Source: Chrysomallon squamiferum
Lineage: Eukaryota > Mollusca > Gastropoda > Neomphalida > Peltospiridae
NCBI GenBank assembly: GCA_012295275.1
Contig: CM022672.1
Location: 16,329,166-16,391,165, forward strand
DNA length: 62,000 bases
Reading direction: 5' to 3'
Below are positions 1 through 13,190 of this stretch, one piece after another. How positions within the stretch are numbered: position 1 is the stretch's first letter; every line of letters starts with the position of its first letter. The notes under the pieces were generated by a model. It did no database searches. It had not been told where the DNA came from and saw only the letters and a program-made list of their open reading frames with translations. The translations under genes were made by a program, and so were the position numbers.

Positions 1-1360
1 GCATGAGTAGTGACGCAGAATATAAACTAGTCTTAACCAATTAGGAAAAAAATAAAATAATAAAAAAAATAAAAATAAATAAAAAAGTAAAAATAAAATA
101 AAATAAAATAAATAATCAAGAATTTGGTTGTTAGAATAGTTTGTAAATACTTATTTGACATTCTGATTTGCAAATTTTCTCGATAAAGAAAATGTTTTGA
201 AGTCAAAATTATTTCGGAGTAATAAAGATGAGTATGGAAAATAATAAAATGTTCTTATCAAATTCTATAAAATAACATAATCTTTAGCATTTTCACTTCA
301 GTTCTGTATTAGCCATGCTGAGTAATTAATTTTAATAGACAGATATTGCGATCGTGCAAAAGTGGTTAACTCAAGTCTTTCAAAATGTAAGATGGATTGA
401 CTAACGTGAATATATATACACACACATACACAGACATAACGTTATGAAATACAATTTCAAATAAGAATAACTTTAAATTTACCTCAAAGGCTGTGATTGG
501 CTATCTGTATTTCTGTTAACAACAGATCTCCGATGTCCTTTGGTTTGAGTCATTAATCATTAATTACTGAAACCAGAAAAGAACACAAATTTGTTCGTCA
601 TGGTTGAAGTAAATATATTTGATGTAAACAAAATTAATGGTAATTAGTACTTCAAAATTTACTGTTCAATATTGATCAACATTGGAAGCGTTTAAAACAA
701 AATACGATCGACATGAACCAAGAATAATAAACGTTGAAACTAGCATTAATTATAAAGTATTAAATTTGAAAAGAATACAACAGATGTTCAGCAGAATAGA
801 TATATACATTAAATGTGACAAATGTTATTTTTCTTGAACACAACTAGCCAACAAACTGTCCGATGCGGAAAAATAACAAACACCATACTTCTAAAATAAA
901 TTATAATATATATTATATCTGAATTTTTCGTTTTTTTATTGTTGTTTTTTTTGCTTTTTTTTTGCTATATATTCAGACTCGCATGTACTTTATTTTATAA
1001 TACCTTAGAAATCTAAACACATATTCAAACTGGGATCTATTAATTTTTAATTAAATTTATTTATTTATTTATTTATTTATTTTATTTATTTACTTTTTAA
1101 AGAACTGACGTGCGGAGTTATCTTTCGCGAATTTCACAGCGGCTGGAATTGTTTGCTGGCTTTATTTCAGTGTTATCAATGGATAGAAACTTGATATGGT
1201 TTTGCTACGAATAGTAAAATGTGTGGTGGTCAGGAAGAACCGTTGGAAGTCATTGGGAGTATTATCGAGATGGAGGTCAAAATACATTATGAAGTCATCG
1301 CATTTTTTTTCTTTTTTTTCTTATAACTAAGTTATTAAAGTATTTTGTTCAATAAGGAAA
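1..1360. other. AT-rich intergenic sequence, nothing recognised
   Basis: Low-complexity A/T runs (about 45-115 and 1055-1095), a short ATTT-type tandem tract and no open frame with family features or plausible splice structure. Nothing here could be assigned a function. Confidence 0.5.
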
Positions 1361-3024
1361 TTTGGTTGTACTTTGGCGTGTGATCTACACTGGCGTGAAA
1401 CTACTTTGGCATGTGATAAATTATGTTCCTTTAACAGGAAATACCAGTTTATAAGATATTATATTCCTTTAACTTTAACAGTGTGTCAGTTTATAGCGGG
1501 CAGGTAAAGTAATACTTTAAGTTTAAAGAACACCACATCCAGACAATTTTTTCATTTACTGTTCAATTTCTAAAGAACCCTTCAGATGTTAGCTACATAT
1601 TTTTACATTCTGATCTGTGACAAGACAAAGGCAGTTGTATTTTTACGGAGAAATGGCCTTGTAGATGATGAAGAAAATGTTGCACCATGTCATCGTTCTG
1701 GTGGAGAAATGAAGGTAGCTCAAAGAAAAGAGAAAAACGGCAAAATCGAGGCAACTTTTCGATGAAACTCTCGCGGCTGCCAAACTTATACGCGACGGAA
1801 ATTCTTTTTTTCCCATTATACCGATTTTAATGGCAAAGTCCATTCTTTCTCTGAGCCAAATTTTAGAATTGGTTTTGTTTTTTTATTCAAGATGTCTCTT
1901 GTGATAAGGTGCATGAATTGAAAGGTAGAGGTAGCGAATTAATATGTTATTGGTTCAACATTTGTTCACAAATTGTTTTCGTTAACAATCGTTGAAAAAT
2001 GGTTTAAACTGTCAATAACGAAAGACACACTGGAGCCGATACTCCAGAAACTGAAAGAACCCTGGTTGGATTCCAAAAAGATGAGAGGAGTGAATCAAAG
2101 ACTCTTCCAATCATACCTTGATTAAATAATCAATTGTTTGCTACAGATGGGGAACAATACTGAACTGCTTTTTCCTTGTGTTTCTAGCAGATGTTCGCTA
2201 TATACAGTAGGCTATATACCTTTCATGATTTTGATGTTTGGATATCTCTTCGAAAATCATGTTTCAAACACTGGGTAGTGAAAACTAATGCATGTTCAGT
2301 CTACAACTCATTAACCTTTATCTTGTACATGCGGTGAAATATCTTCATCATTAATATTTATTGTTGCAGACAACAAAGCACTACATTCATTCGTATATGA
2401 TAATACTGTTTCTGTGTTTTTATCAAGATTATTTATTTTATTTTGTTTTGTTTTTTTTGTGGGGGGAGGGGGCTGCATTTTTTAAATGTTTATTTAGCTG
2501 AATTGCTCATATTTATTGCAGACATCGAGCAAACTTCAGTTTATCGTGGCAGACAATAGGCGTTGCTGTCTTATTTTTTGCCCGAGATCATAAAAATAAT
2601 TTTCAACTACAAAAACAAAAGTCAATCCCATCTAAGATAAAATAAAACAAAAATCATTTTGGTTTCATATATAGCGAACAGTACTAAGTCGATAAATGCC
2701 AACACAGTTGCCAATGTTATTAAAGATTTTGAAAATGAAACATTGAAAACGGCTGATATTGCATTGGTAAGCTTTTGCTGGCTTTGAACAATGGGTAGCT
2801 GTATTGTAAACAATTTATTTATGAACTGTGGAAAAAGGGTCATAGATAGTTTGACAGTCATTACAGTGATAAGCGACATGTGTATACATGCGATGAGAAA
2901 GATGCTCAACAATCAGGAGAATCCAAACCCGTTTTCTTTTTGGAAATTATCAAATTAAATTTAATTCACAACATAAAATTAAACAAAATCACATTTTATA
3001 GTGCACGGATTAAATGTTCCGGTG

Positions 3025-3395
3025 TTACTTTCGCGCGTAATCTGTGCGATCTAGTGATTTACAACGAGCAAATTCTACTTTGGAGTGTGATCTGTGCGAT
3101 CTAGTGATCTACACCGAGCAAATTCTACTTTGGCGTGTGATCTGTGCGATCTAGTGATCTACAACGAGCAAATTCTACTTTCGCGCGTAATCTGTGCGAT
3201 CTAGTGATTTACAACGAAAATTCTACTTTCTGGCGTCTAGTGATTTACAACGAGCAAATTCTAATGAGCTATCATCTAATTTACACCGAGCAAATTCTAC
3301 TTTGGAGTGTGATCTGTGCGATCTAGTGATTTACAACGATTCTAGTTTGATCTGATCTGTGCATCAAGTGATTTACAAAGCAAATTCTACTTTGG
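3025..3395. repeat. Degenerate ~50-bp tandem repeat
   Basis: The unit contains the words TCTGTGCGATCTAGTGAT and GAGCAAATTCTACTTT. The latter recurs at about 3071, 3121 and 3171 (exact 50-bp steps) and then in shortened copies at about 3219, 3253 and 3293. About seven or eight copies in all, the last ones truncated and diverged. A related word (TACTTTGGCGTGTGATCT) lies alone near 1370, so the unit may be dispersed as well as tandem. The short open frames across it follow from the periodicity and are not taken as genes. Confidence 0.8.
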
Positions 3396-3693
3396 AATCA
3401 CTTCTATTTTAATTATTATTTTGTTTATTGTTGGTTTTTTATAAAATATTTATAATTTATAGGAACAATGGGTAAAAGTAGACATATTTGAATAATTTTA
3501 TCCATGAACTGAGCGAACAACTGCTAGATACGCAAGAAAAATCTTGGTTTTTGATCTATGCACTTATAATTTATAGGAACAAGGGCTAAAAAGTATTCAA
3601 ATTTGAATATTGTTATTGGATTTCAATGAATAATATGAATCGAAAATAGCAGACATTCCTCAAATTTATTTTTTCATCCATCAAATAAATAAA

Positions 3694-4400
3694 TTTTACA
3701 GGGAACCCTGAACTTTGATGCTCCACCGTTCACCATTTCAGACAAACTACATCTTTATTCTGCTCAAAAGATTCTACATGGACAAACATGTAGAATTATA
3801 CAGTTTGATGGCTTGGTTAACAGGAATCTTATTTGACCCTACATTTGAAAATGATGTTCAAGCAGGTGATGGTACTGAAAGAAAAATGCTTTCCATTTGT
3901 CAAGACATCTTTCATTCATCAATCAGAGGGATGAAATAAATGCCAAGCCTTAGGCACTGGCAACAACTGTAAGACACCAGACAGGTTCTTCCATTAAACA
4001 AAACTGGCCACAATTTTATGTTTTCCTAGAAACTCTTTGTGACTGCCATTTTAAATTATCATGCATCTCTTGCATCACTGTAAGTTGAGAATAATGATTC
4101 TATGCCATAGGGTTTTAACAAAAATACATTTATAACTTTTATTTTGGGAAAATGGACATTATCAGCAAAAATTACTACATACAACACCAGTGGAATCATC
4201 ATACAATCACCCAGAGATGACTTAACAAAAATTAAAAGAGGTGAAGAAAACAGTAGTCTAGGAACGTACTGAAGAACTGTGGACCACGCTAAATTAGATG
4301 TTAATTAACAAGCTGTTGTCTACAAGCAAAGACCAGACTATCTTTAGAACATAACAGCTTGCATATAGTAGCTTTGAAGCATGTACTAGTAAATATCCCA
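3694..4400 (+). pseudogene. Decayed ORF resembling a repetitive invertebrate element protein
   Basis: A 74-codon open stretch (3715-3939) contains LFDPTFENDVQAGDGTERK followed by MLSICQDIFHSS, and after a stop the same region continues with a weak SGK/TTxxTSGIIIQ-like string near 4150-4205. I recall similar blocks from multicopy uncharacterised ORFs in mollusc and cnidarian genomes, but I cannot name the family. Several stops and frame changes after 3939 show it is not translated as a whole. It could be an old transposon-derived fragment; an unrelated chance ORF is the main alternative. Confidence 0.35.
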
Positions 4401-4689
4401 GTGTTGCACAAGAGAGCACTTTTAAATTATTTCAGGAGGAAATCCTGCATAATGACTTGGAGGTCTTAAGCAAATCACCCGTCTTTTGTATAGTTGTACG
4501 GATGTAGTTAGATTGTGGCTATAGATTCTGTCAATTTCCCATGCGGGCGCGTGTGTGATTATTTATATCTTGTTTCATCTTGTTGTAAAATAATGAATAA
4601 TAAAATGATGCATTTACTATCATAAAAAATACAATTTGTATTTGCAAAATATTGAAGATTATTGGAAGAAAAAAGCAGCATGAGGAATG

Positions 4690-4751
4690 TATCTATCTAT
4701 CTATATATCTATCTATGTGTGTGTCTGTATGCATGTATGTATATATATATA

Positions 4752-4783
<32 letters not shown>

Positions 4784-4925
4784 CACACATATATACAAAT
4801 ATATATATATATATATATGTATGTATATACATATACAAATATATATACACACACAATCATACATACATATATACATACATACATACATACATACATATAT
4901 GCATTTATATATATAAACACACAGA
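4690..4925. repeat. Compound microsatellite (TATC, TG, TA, CATA)
   Basis: Successive TATC, TGTG, TATA, CACA and CATA runs. All open frames overlapping it, on both strands, are Tyr/Ile/His/Cys strings caused by the repeat and are not genes. Confidence 0.9.
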
Positions 4926-4959
4926 CACACGGTCCAGTACTGGTATTCCAAAACCTCTA

Positions 4960-6949
4960 GTATATGCTGATTTTTGTGAAACAATATAAAAAGATTTTGT
5001 TGCCTATCTAATACTACCATAAATTTTGACAACAATTATTAAACACTCTGCATGTATTTCATTATAGCGTAAAGGCCTAATTCTAAATGGAAAATAAAAC
5101 AAGCCCAGAGCTTTTACATAGGTCTAATTACATTTCACATAGAACTTTGAAATATTTTAGCAAAAATAGGATTTTGAGGCCAATCAGGAAAAATGCTTTA
5201 ATATTGAACTACTAGAAATTTGTTTGAGATATCAATTAATAAAGTGCCCATATGATTATCATTTACATCTAAAAAAATGTACACAGTGCTAAAAGAAGAG
5301 GAAAAGAAAAAGGAAAGGTGAATTAAAAGAAAAAAAACTGTCTGTTGGCTGCTTCCCTTTCCATGGCCCTTTGTAATTAGGCTTTTAAAATAACTTAGAC
5401 TAGTCTCTTCCACTTAAGAACACTGGATTCATGTATATCACAACTACTTCATAATCTCAGGCAAAATATGTGACTATTATGTATTTTAACATAGGTTTCC
5501 CTTCAAAAATTATTTTATGCCACTGAAAATATACCAGAATTGCTTTATGTGACACAGACTCATGGAAGCTGAAAATTTTATGAAAATGAATATTGATCAT
5601 ATCTAACTTTAATCATCTGTAAAAAAAAAAATTAAGCACGCATTTTTCACATGAAAAGTTAGATTTGTTAAACAGAAAAATATATCTGGTAAATATAGCT
5701 GCATAAGATTTCTATAATGTATGTATGTATGTATGTATGTATGTATGTATGTATACTAGTGTTCTATTTTGTTCTTTATAACAAATTTCATATAGGCCTC
5801 AAAAAAAAAAAAAAAAAAAAAAATTTAATAAACAAATAAAAAATAATAAGAAGTCTGTAATCACTGAAACACTTCATCTAAAGCTATTTATGTTTTTCCA
5901 TTTTTATTTTTGAAATAATGTGTAATTTATGATCACTCAACAAAAGTAAACTGTTTTATAAGGTGTTATTTTATACACACATTAAATTAAAATATATATA
6001 TATATATATATACTTTATAATTTAAAGCCAAACATATAAATACAGAAGATTAGTACAATATGGAATTATAAATTTATTATTTCTTAACAGTTAAAAACAG
6101 CTAATTACAAATATCTGAAGAAAAACACCAACAAATGATTTTGAAAATAGGCCAATATTTATTAGCATTCTCTTCACAAAACAATTATTAAATCTTCTAA
6201 ATTCCAACAACCACATTATTTTACTGATTTCTTAATTATTCAATTCAAATATCTAACCATTAAGAGTAATAAGAATATTTTGCCTTAGAATATTAATATT
6301 ATAAATCAAGTTTCTTTATCATCAATATCTTGTATAAATAACTAACTGGATTACTTTAAAAAATGATGGTTGCATTGGTTTATCTAATTTGCTGTTGTCA
6401 TTCACAGTGGAATTAAACTTCTTTAAATGATTTTAAAATATAAAACTGATTTTAATTTTCTATTAAATTATGGAGTTAAATTCTCGAATTATACTAATAC
6501 AAACAACACTGTGCTAAATAAAATTGTGCACACATATATGGATACATTCCTTTAGAATTTTTTAGAACATAATTATCTTTCAGCATTATTTCCATCTTCA
6601 ATAAATCATCATCCATCCTCATATTATAACTGCTGATGTATCAAATTTACAAATAAAATTCATTCTCTTATAACTTTGATTTTGTTGACAACTGTCCCTT
6701 CTTCAAGAATGTTACATCATCAACTTATAAGCAAAGTGCCACAGTAATGGAAACCCCAAAATTAATGGTTCCCTTGTTCAAAATAATTCTGAAATATTTA
6801 ATAAACTTTCTCCATATTTCCTTTCTTTGCCTTTCTTTGCCTTATTGATATTAATAAAAGGAAATAAAATATAAACAAGGTATAAATCTGATCATAGATA
6901 TAACAAATTTATCTGTTTCTAAATATTTTTGAAACTGAAAATACATTTC

Positions 6950-7006
<57 letters not shown>

Positions 7007-8890
7007 AATTAATTAATTAATTAAAAAAATATTAGTAACTGGGTTATATATAATAATAATAATAATAATCTTAGAACAACGACAGTCATACGTCAATAAT
7101 GAAAACTGTATGTATCACCAATTAAAATAATACAAAAAAACATAACAAAAGTACATCTCATAGACTACCTATATTTTTGTAAACCAAAATAAACTGAATT
7201 TATTTCCCACAAATGTGTAAAAATAGTCTTTTATGATTATAAATTCAAGTGGTATCATTTTTTTTCTACTTATGTATTTATATAGTTAAAATCAAACAAA
7301 TATGTGAAATACTAAATAAATTGGATTGATCATCCAATTTTAATTGGAAAGAAAATGTGTCAAAGTTAAAAGTTCAAATATTCAAACAAAATCTGTAATA
7401 GGAAGCTAAGTAGCTTGTAAAACATACAAAGCTTATCTATATTAAAACAATACCAAAACAAAACAAACTGAAAAACAACAACAAAAAAGCAATTCATATA
7501 CATATAATTAATTTTTCTACATATTGTTATCTTGTATAATGTACAAAATACTCTGACACTGAATATGCTGGCTTTAGAATTTTTAAATGTACAGTGATCA
7601 AATATGAATAACATGAACTGCAACAAATAAGCAAAATCAATCCAAAGATATTAGATAGTTGAGAAATATTTACAATTTAATTATATATCCAAATTTACAT
7701 GCCATACATCTGAAATATAAGACTGGGAAAACTTCAAGGTATACAGAATGCTACACATAAGAAACATTATGAATAAAAATTCTTCTTATTATTATTTTTT
7801 TTTTTAAAGTGGAAAAAAAATTATATTATAATAGAATAACACTTTTGGATTTTAAAAGGAAAAATTAACTCTGAAAGCAATGTATATAAACTAAAATACA
7901 TATTTAATACAAAAATGTCTGAATAAACCTTTTATTTATTTCACTAGTTTCTAAACCATTAAATTTCAATAAATTAAAATGAACAAAAAATGAACAAACT
8001 TTAGCCTGGCATACTATATGACCAATTCTAATAATAAAACAAAGTGAAAATGAAGATTTTTGCTTTAAACATATATTTTATTATTCACTGACAGTGTGTT
8101 TTTATACAATATTGATGATTATTTACATAATACATTATAATACAAATACCTCACTGGTTTGTATTTAAAGTTAGTATGGTGATGTTCTATGCTCTGTAAA
8201 ATATTAACTGTTTGTCTGTCTCACAGATTTTATTTACATTTTAGTGAGCTTCTGTTAGGTTCTGTTATGTCCAATATCCCATTTCTTTATGTCAAATGTT
8301 TTACAAGAAAATTTGTTTCTTTCATGTACTATCTATTATGCTCAGAGTTTTTCTTGGTTTATGTCATACATTGATTATGTTACACTTTCTTATATATAAT
8401 GTTTTCATGTTTCAAACAAATATTGATAGTGTATATCACATGTAATAGCAATTATTTGATATCAAATGTTACTCAAATACAACATAAAATATTGCAAAAT
8501 CAAAACTTTACATTTCAAAAATCTAAATCAAATATCTATACTTTTACCACTTTTTAAATTATATATTATGAATGAAGATTAAGTATATACAGTGACATCA
8601 GCATACAGTTTTATAAACAAACAATCTTTGTAATTTGTTATATATTTCTAATGAATATTCAAATACTTTTGAATAAGTGTTTTTATTTCTAAAATTTTAT
8701 TTTATTGTCAGCTTAATTAATTATAATATTTACAACCTATTAAAAAGATTAAATGTTTTTGCTAATTAAGTAACTAAATATATTTATGTTTTATAAAAAA
8801 TATTTCAAGCATTTCACAATAATGTTATACCAAATATAGGAACTATTTCAGTAGTTAAAACAAATTTCAAAACATATATTCTATTCAGTG
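4960..8890. other. AT-rich intergenic sequence downstream of the Deltex-like gene
   Basis: No exon-like segment was recognised. It holds a GTAT run (about 5717-5757), a poly-A run (about 5800-5823), a TA run (about 5993-6011) and an AAT run (about 6950-7000). Small ORFs here have no family features and are dominated by Phe/Leu/Ile/Lys as expected by composition. Confidence 0.5.
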
Positions 8891-8996
8891 ACATATTTAT
8901 TATATAACACAATATAATATAAAATGTATGTTCACTGAAAAGTTACAGAGAATATTTACTACACTAAAATACATAGAACTAAATATTCAATATAAG

Positions 8997-9002
8997 TTTA
9001 TT
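8997..9002 (-). terminator. Candidate polyadenylation signal of the Deltex-like gene
   Basis: TTTATT on the plus strand reads AATAAA on the minus strand, about 92 nt after the stop codon at 9094-9096. A second AATAAA lies at 8896-8901. Position fits a short 3' UTR; no cleavage site can be seen directly. Confidence 0.4.
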
Positions 9003-9093
9003 GAAAGCATTTAATATGCTAAAACACTTAGAACAGTTTTATACATTTCACTGTTTTATGTTTCAATTAATTTTAAAACAGGCGACTGTTATT

Positions 9094-9795
9094 TCAGACA
9101 GATGTTTCATCTGTGATTCCTTTTCTAGCCAGCTGTTCTCTCACTCTTTTCAGGTAATCTGGATCAGGATACCCATTGCTAAAACAAAAATAGCATAAAA
9201 ACAATTACAGGAATTAATAAATATTCCATATAGAAATACTCACCCATCAGCACCAGAAGAAAACATTCTGACATTCAGACAAAATCCTGAAGGAGAAACA
9301 TTTTTGACCCATGAAGAAAATACAGTAGTTCAAACTATTGATTAGGGTCCCTGTCTTAGTTTTGAATGAAGATAAAGATTCACAGAAATAAATTTTCTGA
9401 TATCATTTTGACTTTATAAAATTACTCCATCAGATCTAGAACTATCTTCTATACTTAAAAGTATAAACTTTATTTTATTAAACAGAGATAAATGAAATAA
9501 TTTTATATTCATATTACGAAATTTGTCTGATATATATGTATGCTAATTATGTGAACAAATAAAAGAATGAAAAAAAAAAAAAAAATTAAACTTACGATTC
9601 TGGACCTCCCCATGTATTTGTTTTATGTTCAATGTCACTCCATTTTATAAAGTTATCTGCCCCAATGATGAAAGTAAGTCCTCTGTCAAAAGCAATTTTC
9701 AACAATTTGTAGACTGTCCGACCTTCCTCATTATTTGGCAAATAAGCCGTCTTTCTTGTAGAATAATAGAGCTTCCCTGGATTGGGATGTCCTGC
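9094..9795 (-). CDS. Exons 13-14 seen: Deltex C-terminal (DTC) domain and stop
   Basis: Exon 9795-9596 (200 bp) begins GHPNPGKLYY and includes RKTAYLPNNEEGRTV, AFDRGLTFIIG and WSDIEHKT-x-WGGPE; exon 9178-9094 ends NGYPDPDYLKRVREQLARKG plus a short tail and TGA. These are the defining blocks of the Deltex family C-terminus (HP-x-PG, AYLP-x-x-EG, I-x-x-KT, GYPDP-x-YL). In DTX family enzymes this domain binds NAD+/ADP-ribose next to the RING and, in DTX3L, supports ADP-ribosylation of ubiquitin. Both exons have clean AG/GT borders and no frame damage. Confidence 0.9.
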
Positions 9796-12700
9796 CTGGA
9801 AATGAAAACACCAATTCTGTTAGTATAAAATCATTATTAAATTTAATAATATGACTAAAGATAACGTCTACTGTAAATTATAATAATGAACCACGTTAAC
9901 TAATAAGATTAATATAGTATTTTAAATAACAAAAAAAATAAAAAACAGAAAAAAGAAAGAAAGTTTGTTGAAATTAATCTAATTTTGTTATGATAACATT
10001 AACAACAGCAAAAAAAAAAACAAAAAAAAAAATATATGGAAGAAAGTGAAAAAATTATATGATTCTGAATAATAAATAATTAAGAACTTACAGAACTGCA
10101 AACAAATGTTACTTTATCTTCTCATCTAATGTTAGTATAAATAAAGATTGTTATATGCTTTATTAAATGAAATTTAACTAACAGTATGCTACAGTCTGAG
10201 AAAACAATATAAATTTTTGCTGTTCTTGAATATCATGGTTTTAAAAATTACATTACTAGTATCATTTGAAAGATAAAGAAAAAAGTACACTGTATATATA
10301 CCAGTTTTTGCTATATACACTGATGTTAATGGAATTTACTTGCTGGCAGCTATATAGTTACCTTTTCTGGTGCATTTATAGAAACTTAAACATATTAAAG
10401 TATTAGAATTAATAAATAAATATTGAATAAAAATATATTTTACTCATTATATGATTTATTTTAGTATATATAATTTTGAAACTATTTTGTAATATACTGA
10501 TTCTCAGAAGTTATCTTTTACATTTATCAAACAAATAAATTCTTTGGCAATTGATTGTGATAAATGTTTAACTAATTTACATGCATTATTCATCTAATTG
10601 AATAACTGGCATGAAATGTTTTTAACTGCACATTTTGCAAATCAGATAGGAGTCATTAATAGTTTTTAAATATTTGAAAGAAGTAATTTTAAAAAAGTAA
10701 TAAAAAATCTAAATGTAGTCATCATTTTTTTTTTTTTTTTATAAAGGAAAGTAGTGTTATTGACAAATATTTTATATATATGGATTGTACTATGTACTAT
10801 TATGTACTATTATTTTCTTTAGTCTTCCTCACTTAATAAATACTTTAGCTTTAATTCTCAAAATGAGTTGTTGTAAATATTTTCTGCAGATTACTAAATA
10901 ATTAAAGTTTGTGATAATAAAATTAAACTATAGTGAATTGTATATCTTACCGACTGCGTGCCACCAGTAAATGAATAATTAATGACTATTGTTCCATCAT
11001 AAGGATATCCTTCCAGATGGAATCCATGAATATTTAAAGACATTTGTCCCTTTGGCATACTTCCCCAAACTAGTTTGTTTACTGAGGAACAAACTGGACA
11101 GACAGATGAAAATTTATTTTTGCAGGTTTGACATAACAGATGTTTGCATTTCTGGAACACTGCAAGGGAAGAGTCTTGTTGCTGGCAGGATGAACAGACA
11201 TTTTTGTTTTGTCTGGATTCTGGTTTACATAAGGAATTTAATAAATGTAATTTTTTAAAATGTTGAATAATTAACTTCCATCATCTGAACATGATCTGTA
11301 TTCTCATCAACAATTTGAACTTGTTTGAGAAATGGATTTGATTCTTTAGCAGCAAATTCCTGAATGGCTTCAAAGATTATTTTGGTGTAATTCTTTAGAG
11401 AGACATCTATGTAAAAAATAAATAAAAAGACACCACACATATAAATATAAAATAATAAGAAGAAGAAGAAGAAAGAAGAAAAAATCAGAAATAAAGAAAT
11501 GGAAATAAATAAATGTCAGATATGTATATTATATTATGAAAAAATATAATTCAAAGATATGTATGATTTCCTAACCAGGATAATATAGATCAATCATTAT
11601 TTGTTTCATTGATGTATTTCTTTATAATAGAAAGATGTTGGTAAATTTGGTTGACAAAAAACATGCTTCAGGATGTTTAAAATACTTAATTAAATATAAT
11701 TTCTATACAGAAATTTATTCATTTGATAGATAATAGCAATTCATATTTTCTAGTCTTTACAGCCAATTTAAATATCTAAGAGACTGATCAACAGACTAAC
11801 ATAACTTACCTTTTTGAATTATCAACACAGGAAAAGCAACAGATGAAAGTTCTTGAGAGTTGGCAAAAGCAAAGATTTTACTAATAATCTCTTTAAGGTT
11901 AGAAATTTCTTTCAGATCAGTTTTTAAGAATACCAAAGCATGTATGACCATTTTCTGAAGCTTTCCTTCAGTGGTTTTGGAAAATATATCCAATGGAGAA
12001 CTGATTAACTGAATAAGCCTTCAAAGCTTTTCTGTATTCTTCTCCAGCAGCTTCAGAGATATTGTTGGGCACACTATGTTTTTCTGATAAATCTGTATCA
12101 TGCCAGCAGACTATGGCCTGAACATTTGAATGTAAAATGTTATCACAATATATTAATATGTCAGGTACTTTGATACTTATAGTTTTCGCTTCTGAAGTAC
12201 TATTTGACATTTTTAATGATTCCTTAAATCTGACATCAGGTCTGTGTTTGGTGCTAACAGTTGAAATTTCAGATTTAGGACTCAGCTGTTTGGTATTCTG
12301 CTGGATAACAGATTCATTACCAGCCTTTTCCTTTGATCTAGCTGATAGACAGGCAGACAAAGAAGTAGAATGTTCATTTGCATGTTTTGTGTTAGCTGAA
12401 AACTGTCTTTTAGATCGCTTTGTAGGCTTAATTTTGTTAAGATAAATGATTGCTTTGGTTTTTGCCTCATCTGTTCTGTCTCTATTATTACCAATTATCA
12501 CCAGTTTGTCACAGCAGTATTTGCAAAAGACACATCACTGAATTCTTCCCCAAGTTTATTTTCAGCCTGTTTTGCTTTTTCTGATTCTGAAGATGAAATA
12601 TCAATGTCAAATCTTATCATACCTTCAATCTGATGATAAAGTTGCTTTGATTCATCAGGATTTGAAGTAATTGGAAAAGATATTTTCACTTTGTCATTTA

Positions 12701-13147
12701 CAGTTTGTGTGATACAATACTTTTCAAGCAGATGTTTTTTAATAATTTTCTTAGCAGCTTCATAGTGACAAGAGTCAATAACAATTTCTTGAAACTGATT
12801 AGCATTCATTTTTAAAGAAGAATACTGTTGTGGTTGTTTCAGTCTTGCACCTTCTCCCATCTGATAAGATAGTCTATGTGAAAAATGAACTACATCAGGT
12901 TGAGAGTTTTGAAATCTGTCTATTATTTTGTATACTTCAATTAGAAGTTTAAAGGTTTTTGCTTTCACTGTGAATGTTGGTGGATTTGACATTTCACATT
13001 TCATGACTTTTACACCATCCAGACTTTCAAGTTGCTTTAGTAGATGATCATGTCCTTGACATCTAAGAATTGATGGGTTAAGGTTCATCTTATGGTTGAA
13101 ATCCTGAAGTACAGAAATACATATTTATTTACTTACATGATGGTGTG

Positions 13148-13190
<43 letters not shown>

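Noticed and set aside
2622-2912. 96-codon hydrophobic ORF on the minus strand
   Set aside because: No motif, no splice partner, and the composition fits chance in AT-rich DNA. Not enough to call a membrane protein.
4652-5035. Several overlapping ORFs rich in Tyr, Ile, Cys and His
   Set aside because: Translations of TA/TG/CATA microsatellites on both strands.
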